Part shown: positions 53,279-60,697 of the stretch, piece after piece | Numbering within the stretch: the first letter of the stretch is position 1 | Layout of the letters: each line of letters opens with the position of its first letter | Origin: Ochrobactrum sp. CM-21-5 | GTDB lineage: Bacteria; Pseudomonadota; Alphaproteobacteria; Rhizobiales; Rhizobiaceae | NCBI RefSeq assembly: GCF_014253075.1 | Contig: NZ_JACLZJ010000012.1 | Coordinates: 1 to 60,697, forward strand | Length of the DNA stretch: 60,697 bases | Direction: 5' to 3' | Notes under the pieces: generated by a model | What the model was told of the DNA's origin: nothing | What the model saw: only the letters and a program-made list of their open reading frames with translations | Databases searched by the model: none | Translations under genes and position numbers: made by a program

Positions 53279-53305
53279 GTGTTAGCCCTCCTTCAGAGCG
53301 ACATG
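53276..53305 (-). promoter_or_regulatory. Candidate ROSE-type RNA thermometer of the hsp20 gene
   Basis: On the minus strand the last 30 bases up to the hsp20 ATG can fold as CATGT pairing with ACATG (which includes the start codon), with an inner GCTCT pairing with GGAGGGC. This covers both the ribosome site (53286-53292) and the ATG. A TCGCT element, like the UYGCU of ROSE thermometers common before rhizobial hsp20 genes, lies opposite the site. The pairing is imperfect, as expected of a thermometer. Confidence 0.55.
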
Positions 53306-53315
53306 ATGCATTTTT

Positions 53316-53364
53316 CAGCATGATCTCTTTCCGAAAACCGCTGCGCACTTTTCGGGATCATACA
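53316..53364. repeat. Rhizobial-type palindromic intergenic repeat
   Basis: An imperfect palindrome: ATGATC (53320-53325) and CCGAAAA (53331-53337) pair with TTTTCGG (53349-53355) and GATCAT (53356-53361). The sequence is the kind of short palindrome that recurs between genes in Rhizobiales and Brucella (RIME or Bru-RS-like). It lies upstream of hsp20, within the probable leader or promoter. Confidence 0.65.
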
Positions 53365-53670
53365 CGGCGGCGAAATTCCCGTTGTGGCGAATTCCTTGAT
53401 GCCGGCGGCCCCTTTTTTGGCGACCGCACAACTCATTTGGGAATGGACGTTTTTCATTTCAAGGCCATTTTTCATGCCTCCCGCATCCAAATCGTTCCAA
53501 CACAGCGTATCACCTGAAGTAACAACTTCTGATCCGTAGCGGGCTGCATTTTGGGGAAACCGCCACGCAATGAACCCAAAATGAACATCATCTTTGGCGA
53601 GCGTTCAGGTGCTTGGGGCTAACGTCCCACTATGCCTGCCCAAAAGCAGGTTCTTTAAAGGATCACGGTT

Positions 53671-54066
53671 ATGAGAAAAGCTGTTCTCGCTTTTGCCGCA
53701 CTTGCCACCGTCGCCACCGGGGTTGCGACACCAACCCTTGCAGCCGATAACGGCCTGCGCGTTCAGGTTCAGTATTACGACGACGATGGCTATCGCCCGC
53801 CGCGGCATCGTCCGGGCTGGGACGGTCCGGATCGCCGGCCAAGCTGGGGCGACGGCTATGTTCGTCGGGATGTGATGAGCCCACGTCGCATTGCCCGCTC
53901 GCTGGAGCGCCGCGGCTACGATGTCGGTGACATGCGCCTTGAGCGCGGCACTTATTTCGTGCGTGCCACCCGCCCGAGTGGTCGCCGCGTCATGCTGATG
54001 GTCGATGCTTTTAACGGTCGCATCGTAGGCGAACGCCGCGCAGGTCCGCGCCCTGCCGATTTCTGA
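53671..54066 (+). CDS. Small secreted PepSY-like protein, unknown function
   Basis: A 131-residue protein with a Sec signal peptide ending at TLAADN (about residue 25). A short Arg/Pro/Gly/Asp-rich stretch (YRPPRHRPGWDGPDRRPSWGDGY) follows. The C-terminal half, MSPRRIARSLERRGYDVGDMRLERGTYFVRATRPSGRRVMLMVDAFNGRIV, resembles a PepSY-type fold that contacts proteins or the cell wall. It stands alone with an AAAGGA ribosome site. Periplasmic location is likely; function unknown. Confidence 0.75.
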   Translation: MRKAVLAFAALATVATGVATPTLAADNGLRVQVQYYDDDGYRPPRHRPGWDGPDRRPSWGDGYVRRDVMSPRRIARSLERRGYDVGDMRLERGTYFVRATRPSGRRVMLMVDAFNGRIVGERRAGPRPADF

Positions 54067-54228
54067 CCGATAGGAGAAATAAACCGGCCGGATGTAACGT
54101 CCCTTGCTCCGGCGGTTTCTCAACCGGAAGTTCCCAAGCGAACTTCCGGTTACTTTTTATCATCAATTCACCCATTATGGTTGAAACCCAATCGAACCGA
54201 TCACTATCAGGAAAGGCTATGCAATCGG

Positions 54229-55221
54229 ATGTCGGAACTGCTTTTCGAAACCGATGCTAATCCGATCCCGCCGGGAATACAGACCGGCTTGCTTAAAACG
54301 AAAGACGGCAAAAACCTTCGTTATGCGATTTTGAGGCCGGATAGCCGCCCGGTGCGCGGAACCGTTATCGTGCTGCAAGGCCGAAATGAATTCATCGAAA
54401 AATATTTCGAAACGATGATCGACCTTACAGCGCGAGGCTTTACCGCTGCCACATTTGACTGGCGTGGACAGGGCGGCTCGTACAGGCTGCTAAAAGATCG
54501 TCTGCGCGGATATGTACGCAGTTTTGGTGATTACACCGACGATCTTGACCAGTTTCTAACCGAAACCATCTTGCCGGACTGCCAACCTCCCTTCTACATT
54601 CTTGCGCATTCGGCGGGCGCGCTCATTGCATTGTCGTCGATGGGTAAACTGTCATCGCGCATAACACGCATGGTTCTTTGCGGGCCGTTCCTGGGCCTCG
54701 GTGGACACAAACTCAGCGACGACACCGTGCGGCGCATAACTTCAACCCTGCGCTGGCTCGGCCTCGGCCGTATCTATGCGGCAGGCAGACCCAAGTTGTC
54801 TGCCCGGCCATTTGCCGACAATCCGTTGACCAGCGATCCCGCGCGTTTCATGCGCAATATGGAGATCGCCCGCACCTATCCCGATCTAGCGCTCGGAGGC
54901 CCTACGGTACGCTGGGTCTGGAATGCACTCGCAACCGCACAGCGCATCAACCAGCCGAATTGCTACGAAGGCCCGACCGTTCCCGTTCTGATTATTGCGG
55001 CAGGAAATGACCGCGTGGTTTCAACCCCGGTCATTGAACGTTTTGCTGCGCGCACCCGCAATGTTTCACTGATAACCATTGACGGAGCGCGCCACGAAAT
55101 GCTGCAGGAAGCCGATTTCTACCGTGAACAGGCATGGGCGGCATTCGATGCTTTCATTCCCGGCTCGTCGCAAATCGAGACGATGCCGGAGACCACAGAA
55201 CCTGCGATCTCCGGCTTTTGA
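54229..55221 (+). CDS. Alpha/beta hydrolase (lysophospholipase-like)
   Basis: A 330-residue protein from ATG 54229 (MSELLFETDANP), with AGGAAAGG upstream; a TTG frame from 54181 is an alternative. It has the hydrolase_4 pattern: VIVLQGRNEFIEKYFETM near 43, FDWRGQGGSYR near 79, the nucleophile elbow LAHSAGALIAL near 126, the acid near AAGNDRVVS (about 265) and His in DGARHEMLQE (about 294). Relatives (PldB type) hydrolyse lysophospholipids or monoacylglycerols. Its stop abuts the stop of the convergent hisN gene. Substrate is inferred only. Confidence 0.87.
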   Translation: MSELLFETDANPIPPGIQTGLLKTKDGKNLRYAILRPDSRPVRGTVIVLQGRNEFIEKYFETMIDLTARGFTAATFDWRGQGGSYRLLKDRLRGYVRSFGDYTDDLDQFLTETILPDCQPPFYILAHSAGALIALSSMGKLSSRITRMVLCGPFLGLGGHKLSDDTVRRITSTLRWLGLGRIYAAGRPKLSARPFADNPLTSDPARFMRNMEIARTYPDLALGGPTVRWVWNALATAQRINQPNCYEGPTVPVLIIAAGNDRVVSTPVIERFAARTRNVSLITIDGARHEMLQEADFYREQAWAAFDAFIPGSSQIETMPETTEPAISGF

Positions 55222-56004
55222 TCAACCGTTGAGCAACTCCAAAGCAGCTTTGTGCAATTTGGGCGAAGCAGCCGCGATGACGTCGCCCCCCTGCTCGGCA
55301 GGCCCGCCGTCGCGACACGTCACGATACCGCCTGCATGCTCAATGATCGGAATAAGGGCTGCGATATCATAAGTTTGCAAGCCTGCTTCGACCACGATAT
55401 CGACAAAACCGCCCGCGAGCATGGCAAATGCATAACAATCGACGCCATAGCGCGAGAGGCGCACCGCTTTTTCCAGACGGTCAAAACCAGCGCGGTGCTC
55501 ATCCTTGAACAAGGCAGGTGTGGTCGTGAAAAGCGTTGCATCCTCCAGCGCTGCGTTTTGGCGAACGGAAAGGCGGCGCGGCGCGGTCTGATCACCGTCG
55601 CGCAGCAAAAATGTACCCTCGCCGTCGCTGTAGAACAACTCACCCGTGAAAGGCTGGGACATCATTCCGGCTTTGGCATCGCCATCCACAGTCAGCCCGA
55701 CCAAAGTACCCCATACCGGCAAACCCGATATGAATGCGCGCGTACCGTCGATGGGATCGATAATCCAGACATGGCTGCGATCGGTGTTTTCAGCCCCATA
55801 TTCCTCACCCAGAATCCCATGATCTGGAAAAGTGTGGCCAATGACAGTGCGAATCGCCCGCTCGGCAGCGCGATCTGCCTCCGTTACAGGATCAAAACCG
55901 ACGCTGTATTTATTGTCCACTTCCGTCAATTGACGGAAACGCGGCAAAGTTTCGGCTGCAGCCGCAGCCGCCACTTCGGAAAAAAATGCTCTGTCGATCA
56001 GCAA
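55222..56004 (-). CDS. hisN: Histidinol-phosphatase, inositol-monophosphatase family
   Basis: A 260-residue magnesium phosphatase. It has the GEEYG motif near 66, IIDPIDGTRAFISGLPVWGTLVGL near 80-103 (metal and phosphate site) and VEAGLQTYDIAALIPIIEHAGG near 208. It matches the HisN group, which removes phosphate from histidinol phosphate in histidine synthesis, in place of the unrelated HisB type. Inositol or fructose bisphosphate activity is a less likely alternative. Upstream is the sRNA region. Confidence 0.88.
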   Translation of the reverse strand: MLIDRAFFSEVAAAAAAETLPRFRQLTEVDNKYSVGFDPVTEADRAAERAIRTVIGHTFPDHGILGEEYGAENTDRSHVWIIDPIDGTRAFISGLPVWGTLVGLTVDGDAKAGMMSQPFTGELFYSDGEGTFLLRDGDQTAPRRLSVRQNAALEDATLFTTTPALFKDEHRAGFDRLEKAVRLSRYGVDCYAFAMLAGGFVDIVVEAGLQTYDIAALIPIIEHAGGIVTCRDGGPAEQGGDVIAAASPKLHKAALELLNG

Positions 56005-56110
56005 CCCTGTTCTCCCGTTTCCAAAACATGGCGCAAACTTATGCGATCCATGCTATTATTGCCTAGTTTATGAGCAATAAAATATACGCTCAAAAAATAT
56101 GCGTGATTTC

Positions 56111-56139
56111 TTGACGCAAACCCCGTTCAAGCGTAGCTT
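56111..56139 (+). promoter_or_regulatory. Sigma-70-type promoter of the small RNA
   Basis: TTGACG (56111-56116) and TAGCTT (56134-56139) are separated by exactly 17 bases. The predicted start is near 56147, where the RNA body begins. Confidence 0.65.
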
Positions 56140-56146
56140 AGATATC

Positions 56147-56231
56147 AGACGGGTTTCCTGTCGATGCCTTGCGGGGCATTTCCTCCCTAGTCTTTGGCCG
56201 CGCTCACATCGTTCGGGCGCGGTCTTTTTTG
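56147..56231 (+). ncRNA. Small RNA of the MmgR/alpha-r8 family (candidate)
   Basis: An RNA of about 80-85 bases with its own promoter. The first hairpin is ATGCC/GGCAT (about 56164-56178). It is followed by the single-stranded decamer TTTCCTCCCT at 56179-56188, then by an intrinsic terminator hairpin (CCGCGC/GCGCGG with a T-run) ending near 56231. An unpaired UUUCCUCCCU is the mark of the alpha-r8 (MmgR) family of Rhizobiales, about 77 bases in Sinorhizobium meliloti, where it limits polyhydroxybutyrate storage. The anti-Shine-Dalgarno stretch CCUCCC suggests pairing with mRNA ribosome sites. Family assignment rests on this motif and layout, not on alignment. Confidence 0.75.
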
Positions 56232-56259
56232 TATAATGGAGTGCGGGCGAACGAGCGGA

Positions 56260-57150
56260 TCATTCGGCGGCAAGAGGCGGCGCGATGAACAGATCGTCCG
56301 GCAGCGATGTCAGGTCGCTCAGGAACCGGTGCAAATCAGCGCACAGCGTTTCGAAACCGGCAAGCTTGTGCAGGTTCTGCTCATTCACATAAAGGCTGCG
56401 GTTGATTTCGATTTGCAGCGCATGGCAGGCCACCGGCGGACGTCCGTAGTGTTCGGTTATGAAACCGCCCGCATAGGGCTTGTTATGCGCTACGATATAA
56501 CCGAGATCTTGCAACAACTCGATTGCCGCCTGCGTCAGTTTTTCGCTACACGAGCGCCCGAACCGGTCTCCAATGATGAAATCCGGGCGTGAGCCAACCT
56601 CTCCTGGCCGCGTACCACCCGGCATGGAATGACAATCGATCAGAACCGCATAGCCAAACTGCTGACGCGTCGTCTGCAGAAGCAGATCGAGCGTACGATG
56701 ATAGGGCTTATAAAGCGCCTCTATGCGGTAGAAAGCCTCTGCAAGCGATATGCGCCCGGGATAGATAAGCTGCCCTTCACCCACCAGCCGAGGCACGGTT
56801 CCAAGCCCACCCGCGACGCGCGCCGACTGGCTGTTGGCGAATGGCGGCAAGGGTTCTGCAAACATACGTGGATCGAGTTCGTAAGGTTCACGATTCACAT
56901 CGAGGAATGCCCTCGGGAAATGCGCCCGCAGCAAAGGCGCACCCAATCGCGTTGCAGAGATGAACAATTCATCGACGTAGCAATCTTCCGAATGACGGAT
57001 GCTGAGCCCGTCAAGCCGCGAGATATCAAGGAAGGATTGCGGATAATAGCGTCCGCTATGCGGTGAATTGAATACAAAAGGAATGCGTTGTTCCGCCGGA
57101 GCGCAGACCTCGAAAGGCGGCATCAAACTAAAATCACGCTCCAGACTCAT
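56260..57150 (-). CDS. N-formylglutamate amidohydrolase family protein
   Basis: A 296-residue protein from ATG 57150 (MSLERDFSLMPPFEV), with GGAA before it; the earlier starts at 57171 and 57180 are possible. It has NSPHSGRYYPQSFLD near 26, DCYVDELFISA near 53, FLDVNREPYELDP near 80 and IDCHSMPGG near 172, the usual metal-site blocks of the FGase family. It would release formate and glutamate from N-formylglutamate, the end of a histidine breakdown route. No other hut genes are near, so a different N-formyl or amide substrate is possible. Confidence 0.85.
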   Translation of the reverse strand: MSLERDFSLMPPFEVCAPAEQRIPFVFNSPHSGRYYPQSFLDISRLDGLSIRHSEDCYVDELFISATRLGAPLLRAHFPRAFLDVNREPYELDPRMFAEPLPPFANSQSARVAGGLGTVPRLVGEGQLIYPGRISLAEAFYRIEALYKPYHRTLDLLLQTTRQQFGYAVLIDCHSMPGGTRPGEVGSRPDFIIGDRFGRSCSEKLTQAAIELLQDLGYIVAHNKPYAGGFITEHYGRPPVACHALQIEINRSLYVNEQNLHKLAGFETLCADLHRFLSDLTSLPDDLFIAPPLAAE

Positions 57151-57462
57151 TTTTTCCAACCCGCCATACATGTTATTCATATGCTGCCAAAGCGCAGCCC
57201 GCGTTCGATAGCGGCAAATTACGTCAGACGGTGTGTGCATGCAAACTGCATGGCTGCCGGACGGATTTCTAAAATGGTACCTTGCAGCACATGAGGCAAA
57301 CCTGTCACACATAACAGCTTGTTGCCAAATACCCGCTATAACAATTAACATTCACGCGATCATTCATTTCATATTTACCAAAGAAGCGTTTTCTAGGGTG
57401 AAAGTTGAGTCGTTCATGCTGCGCTGAGGCTTAGACGAGCGATGAAAAATTCGGACGGGAAA

Positions 57463-57825
57463 ATGAAGAGAATCCTTCTAGCTGAAGACGATAACGACAT
57501 GCGCCGCTTCCTCGTGAAGGCGCTGGAAAAAGCCGGATATCACGTTACGCATTTCGATAACGGTGCAAGCGCCTACGAAAGGCTGCAGGAAGAACCGTTC
57601 TCACTTTTGCTGACAGACATTGTGATGCCGGAAATGGATGGCATTGAGCTTGCGCGCCGGGCAACTGAAATCGACCCTGACCTGAAAGTCATGTTCATTA
57701 CCGGCTTTGCTGCGGTTGCGCTGAATCCCGATTCGGACGCTCCACGCGATGCAAAAGTGCTTTCCAAGCCTTTTCACCTGCGCGATCTGGTGAACGAGAT
57801 CGAAAAAATGCTGATCGCCGCCTAA
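57463..57825 (+). CDS. cpdR: Single-domain response regulator CpdR
   Basis: A 120-residue stand-alone receiver from ATG 57463 (MKRILLAEDDNDMRRFL), with a GACGGG site; a longer in-frame start at 57442 is less likely. The acidic residues are D9-D10, the phosphorylation site is D52 in LLTDIVMPEMDG, and the conserved Lys is in VLSKPF. Length and sequence fit CpdR of alphaproteobacteria, which in its unphosphorylated form directs ClpXP to degrade CtrA and other cell-cycle proteins. It is under ChpT/CckA control in relatives. The ClpXP genes are not in this window. Confidence 0.93.
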   Translation: MKRILLAEDDNDMRRFLVKALEKAGYHVTHFDNGASAYERLQEEPFSLLLTDIVMPEMDGIELARRATEIDPDLKVMFITGFAAVALNPDSDAPRDAKVLSKPFHLRDLVNEIEKMLIAA

Positions 57826-57894
57826 GGCGATCCCCGTTTTGCGGACCTTCCAGCAGTCTTCAACAGAAAGACCAAAAAACTTCAAAAAAGAGCA

Positions 57895-57923
57895 TTGACG
57901 GGCGCAACGCGATATGGTGTATG
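57895..57923 (+). promoter_or_regulatory. Probable promoter of the tRNA-Val gene
   Basis: TTGACG (57895-57900) and TGTATG (57918-57923) are 17 bases apart, ending 12 bases before the tRNA. Confidence 0.5.
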
Positions 57924-57935
57924 CGGCCATCGAAT

Positions 57936-58010
<75 letters not shown>

Positions 58011-58370
58011 TTCGAACTCCAAACAATCTCAATGTGTTATGGTAGAAGCGCTGCGAAAGTGCCGGACGCCCGTCATACAGTTTTGGTAGCGGAAGCGATT
58101 TGTATCACACATACATGGATGTCAAATCGCTGAACAAAGCGCACCGCCATCTCATTGACTGGCTTCGTTATACGCCATCTCGTGGTGGGTTGGATGATCG
58201 TTGGCAAACGGCAAAACTGGTCAACCGCTTACAACCGATGGCCCCAAAAAGGCAGGCCAACGAGCGGATCGCTTCAAAGAGAAGCTTGATATTCTCCGCC
58301 CGTCGCCTTGCTTTCAACTCGCAATATGATTTCACACCCACGCTAAGCGAACTTTAGTTTTTATCGAATC
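58011..58370. other. 360-base stretch after tRNA-Val without a convincing gene
   Basis: An open frame at 58100-58357 encodes DVKSLNKAHRHLIDWLRYTPSRGG and more. It has no ribosome site and I cannot place it in a family, although the segment reads more like protein than noise. It may be a remnant of a mobile or recombinase gene. The other frames are full of stops. No repeat of the tRNA 3' end is present within the window. Confidence 0.35.
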
Positions 58371-59171
58371 TCAGTCTTCCGTGCCAAAGGCATCGAAGTC
58401 AAAATACCGATCATTGATTTTCTTATATTTTCCGTTCGATCTGATAGCTTTGATTGCGGCGTTGATTTTTTCGACAAGTTCGGGACGCCCCTTTTTAACG
58501 GCAGCCCCAACTCCAGCTCCATGGAACTGCGGATTTGGAGGATAGGTGCCAATCACCTTGCAGCATGCGCCTTCAGGTGTCTTCACCCATTCGGCAAGTG
58601 TAACGCTGTCGTCGTTTACTGCATCAATACGCCCGTTGATCAGATCCAGACGAAACTCCTGCGATGTAGGATAAGCTTTGACTGTGCTGTCCGTGAAGTA
58701 TGACTCGGCAAAATTTGCATGGGTCGTGGAAATCTGAACCCCAATCGCCTTATCGGCGAGATCCTCTTTGGTAACGCCTTTGATGTCAGAGTCTTTTGGC
58801 ACAGCAATGCCAGGAGGCGGGTTAAAATACTTGTCAGAGAAATCCACCTGCTTCTTGCGCTCTTCGGTAATCGACATTGAAGCGATAAATGCATCAAATT
58901 TTCCAGATTGAATGGCAGGAATGGCGCCATCCCATTCCTGTGCCACGATTTCGCACTCAGCCTTCATCTCTTCGCAAAGCGCCTTGGCGATTTCCACTTC
59001 GAAGCCGGCTAACGTGCCATCCGACTGAACGTAATTCAGAGGAGGGTTCGCCCCCTCGGTCCCGATCTTGAGTTTCAGAACCTCATCCGCCTGGGCAGTA
59101 CCAGCAGCCCCCAAGAACAAGATCATTGTCAATGCTGATGCCGTTGCATTTATAGTTTTTACAAATTGCAT
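58371..59171 (-). CDS. Amino-acid ABC transporter substrate-binding protein (family 3)
   Basis: A 266-residue exported protein. A signal peptide (about 1-28) ends at AGTAQADEVLK. The binding domain has IGTEGANPPLNYVQSDGTLAGFEVEIAKAL near 36-65, VAQEWDGAIPAIQSGKFDAFIASMSITEERKKQVDFS near 76-112, and the DLINGRIDAVNDDSVTL hinge near 177. It belongs to the polar amino-acid (lysine/arginine/ornithine, HisJ/ArgT) group. It is the last gene of a leftward run after the M20 amidohydrolase and the ATPase. Permease genes must lie beyond the window. Confidence 0.9.
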   Translation of the reverse strand: MQFVKTINATASALTMILFLGAAGTAQADEVLKLKIGTEGANPPLNYVQSDGTLAGFEVEIAKALCEEMKAECEIVAQEWDGAIPAIQSGKFDAFIASMSITEERKKQVDFSDKYFNPPPGIAVPKDSDIKGVTKEDLADKAIGVQISTTHANFAESYFTDSTVKAYPTSQEFRLDLINGRIDAVNDDSVTLAEWVKTPEGACCKVIGTYPPNPQFHGAGVGAAVKKGRPELVEKINAAIKAIRSNGKYKKINDRYFDFDAFGTED

Positions 59172-59327
59172 TTGGTCCTCCCACTATTCCGGATTGGCTC
59201 CCCGATTTTCTGATTGTCCAATCCATGGCATATTTACTTTCCTCACGAATTGCTTCTTGTCGTCAACGAAGCGCACCGTTTAGTCTAGTTTGCGGTTTCT
59301 CCGTTTTTCTTCGATGAATCTGTTCAG

Positions 59328-60512
59328 TCATCGAACAGCTCTTTCGTTACTCTTGAAATATTCGATGGCATATTGCGCGTGCAAAGCTGCGCCGCTTGCT
59401 AGCGGTTCTTCATCAATGTTGAATTTCGGATGATGATGGGGATAGCATGCACCAAGTGCTTCGTTGCGCACGCCCACCAGTGCAAAAGCGCCCGGATAAA
59501 CAGACAGAAAATCCGCGTAGTTCTCCGATGCCATAACTGTATTGAAAAGTGTGCAGTCTTTTCCAAGACCGAGAACCTCGACAGCACGTTTTGCAATCGA
59601 ACTGCACAACGGATCGTTTGTCACAACGGAGACGCCTCCGCTGAAGGCGATCTCGGCCCGAGCCCGATAGGCTTCGGCAGTGCTTTTTACCAAGCGTTCC
59701 AATGACCGGCGCAGGTGCTCGGCTGTTTCTCTGCTCGTCGTACGCATGGTGCCGGAAACTCTGACGATATCCGGAATTACATTTGATGCCTCGCCGCCAT
59801 GAATTTGTCCGAATGTTAATGCGACCGGCTCGACGGGATCGAATTCGCGACTGACAAGAGCAGAGCAATTCAAAATGATGGCTGCCGCCGTAATGATCGG
59901 ATCAACACCCCTGTTTGGATATGCGCCATGGGTTCCGACACCGTGAATTGTTATGTCTATCGCATGCCCCGCGGCCATGCGGGGGCCTGCCTCGACCGAT
60001 ATCTTGCCAGCTTCAAGCTCTGACCACAGGTGGATGCCGAAAATCGATTCAATCGGATGTTTTCCGAGTTCGGCTATGATCTCCGCAGTCCCCTCGCCGA
60101 CTTCTTCAGCCTGCTGAAAGCAGAGCTTGACGGTTCCGTGAAGTTCTTGTCGCATCTGTGAAAGAATGCGGGCTGCACCGAGCAACATTGCTACATGACC
60201 GTCATGGCCGCATGCATGCATTACGCCGGGGACTTCCGATTGATAGTCAAGATGCTGATTGTCTTCTTGAATGGGAAGTGCATCCATATCCGCACGTAAC
60301 GCGACGGCACGATCGCCGCACGTGCCTTCAACCGTGGCAACGATACCGTATTCGCCGACACGTATATAAGGAATGCCGAGGGAATCCAGTTCTTCCCCAA
60401 TGCGCCTAGACGTCCGGCTTTCTTTCAACGAAAGTTCCGGTTTTTGGTGAAACTCCCTGCGTAATCCGCGCATATATTCCAGGTCGTCGCGCGCAATCTG
60501 ATAAGCCTTCAC
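59328..60512 (-). CDS. M20-family aminoacylase / hippurate hydrolase-type amidohydrolase
   Basis: A 394-residue metallopeptidase. It has ALRADMDALPIQE near 71, HACGHDGHVAMLLGAARIL near 98 and FQQAEEVGEGTAEI near 131 (catalytic Glu), and the dimerisation domain contains HGVGTHGAYPNRGVDPI near 190. Late in the chain it has CYPHHHPKFNIDE, a metal-ligand His region. Such enzymes remove N-acyl groups from amino acids (hippurate, N-acetyl or N-carbamoyl). The start is GTG 60512 with GGAAG upstream. Together with the transporter genes it suggests uptake and hydrolysis of an N-acyl amino acid or dipeptide-like compound. Confidence 0.92.
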   Translation of the reverse strand: MKAYQIARDDLEYMRGLRREFHQKPELSLKESRTSRRIGEELDSLGIPYIRVGEYGIVATVEGTCGDRAVALRADMDALPIQEDNQHLDYQSEVPGVMHACGHDGHVAMLLGAARILSQMRQELHGTVKLCFQQAEEVGEGTAEIIAELGKHPIESIFGIHLWSELEAGKISVEAGPRMAAGHAIDITIHGVGTHGAYPNRGVDPIITAAAIILNCSALVSREFDPVEPVALTFGQIHGGEASNVIPDIVRVSGTMRTTSRETAEHLRRSLERLVKSTAEAYRARAEIAFSGGVSVVTNDPLCSSIAKRAVEVLGLGKDCTLFNTVMASENYADFLSVYPGAFALVGVRNEALGACYPHHHPKFNIDEEPLASGAALHAQYAIEYFKSNERAVR

Positions 60513-60552
60513 TTTTTCTTCCGTTTCCCAAGGTTCTTCATGTCATGCCACC

Positions 60553-60697
60553 TCACTGGGCGAGATATTTTTTGAGGAAGGCGCGTGTGCGTTCCTGTGT
60601 TGGGTTGCGCAGTATCTGGTCTGGCGGTCCTTCCTCGACCACCACGCCGTTATCCATGAACAGGATGCGGTCGGCGACTTCGCCTGCAAAGCGCATC
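60553..60697 (-). CDS. Amino-acid ABC transporter ATP-binding protein, C-terminal part
   Basis: The gene runs off the right edge; 47 residues are seen: MRFAGEVADRILFMDNG, VVVEEGPPDQILRNP and the ending RAFLKKYLAQ. This is the C-terminal end of GlnQ/ArtP-type ATPases (the FMD-G-V-EEG-P motif). It reads toward the M20 gene and the binding protein gene on the same strand, with 40 bases to the M20 start. The three belong to one transport operon whose permeases are outside the window. Confidence 0.9.
   Translation of the reverse strand, partial: MRFAGEVADRILFMDNGVVVEEGPPDQILRNPTQERTRAFLKKYLAQ

Overview
The window looks like a stretch of an alphaproteobacterial genome of the order Rhizobiales, most likely the Brucella/Ochrobactrum group. 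The best single marker is a 126-residue lipoprotein recognisable as Brucella Omp10 (33436-33816). Homospermidine synthase, the cell-cycle receiver CpdR, a CCA-encoding tRNA-Val, frequent TTG/GTG starts and rhizobial palindromic repeats agree with this. No phage, CRISPR or replication origin is visible.

Left edge (1-470): the end of an IS3-family element has cut off a MOSC-domain gene. 475-11448: a cell-surface polysaccharide locus in two arms. It holds two Gfo/Idh/MocA oxidoreductases, an O-antigen ligase/polymerase, GT2, GT4 and GT26 (WecG/TagA) glycosyltransferases, a DUF6492 protein, a flippase and a GumC-type chain-length protein without a kinase domain. The divergent promoter at 5119-5315 carries a perfect palindrome and a direct repeat.

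11453-23946: small metabolic units. These are a GNAT protein and a type III ornithine decarboxylase with a long leader, an amidase plus LysR regulator, a DUF1007-NicO nickel/cobalt exporter pair, a second GNAT protein overlapping a 67-aa membrane protein, modABC, the tRNA hydroxylase trhO, a solitary N-acetylmuramidase and KDPG aldolase.

24015-36559: envelope and housekeeping genes. These are a DUF882 MepK-like peptidase with a long Pro/Ala tail, an NtrC-type regulator lacking the GAFTGA loop, an M3 oligopeptidase with an SD-pairing leader, overlapping pabB-pabC, homospermidine synthase, omp10, hemH, and a band-7/NfeD pair. With the ornithine decarboxylase, homospermidine synthase gives an ornithine to putrescine to homospermidine route.

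36611-44745: more envelope genes: kpsF, a beta-barrel outer membrane protein, galU, an MltB-type transglycosylase, and an SGNH/DUF459 protein whose catalytic Ser and His appear lost; then a CycA-type permease. 44797-52751: glutamate synthase gltB-gltD and threonine aldolase. 52808-57825: an Hsp20 with a likely RNA thermometer, a secreted PepSY-like protein, an alpha/beta hydrolase, hisN, a small RNA matching the MmgR/alpha-r8 family, an N-formylglutamate amidohydrolase and cpdR.

57936-60697: tRNA-Val(GAC), a gene-poor stretch, then an amino-acid ABC transporter/M20 amidohydrolase operon running in from the right edge. This looks like an accessory segment next to a tRNA. I found no clear new multi-gene defence or mobile system. 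The most notable signals are regulatory: the sRNA, the thermometer, the leaders and palindromes, the degenerate sigma-54-type activator, and the polysaccharide locus.
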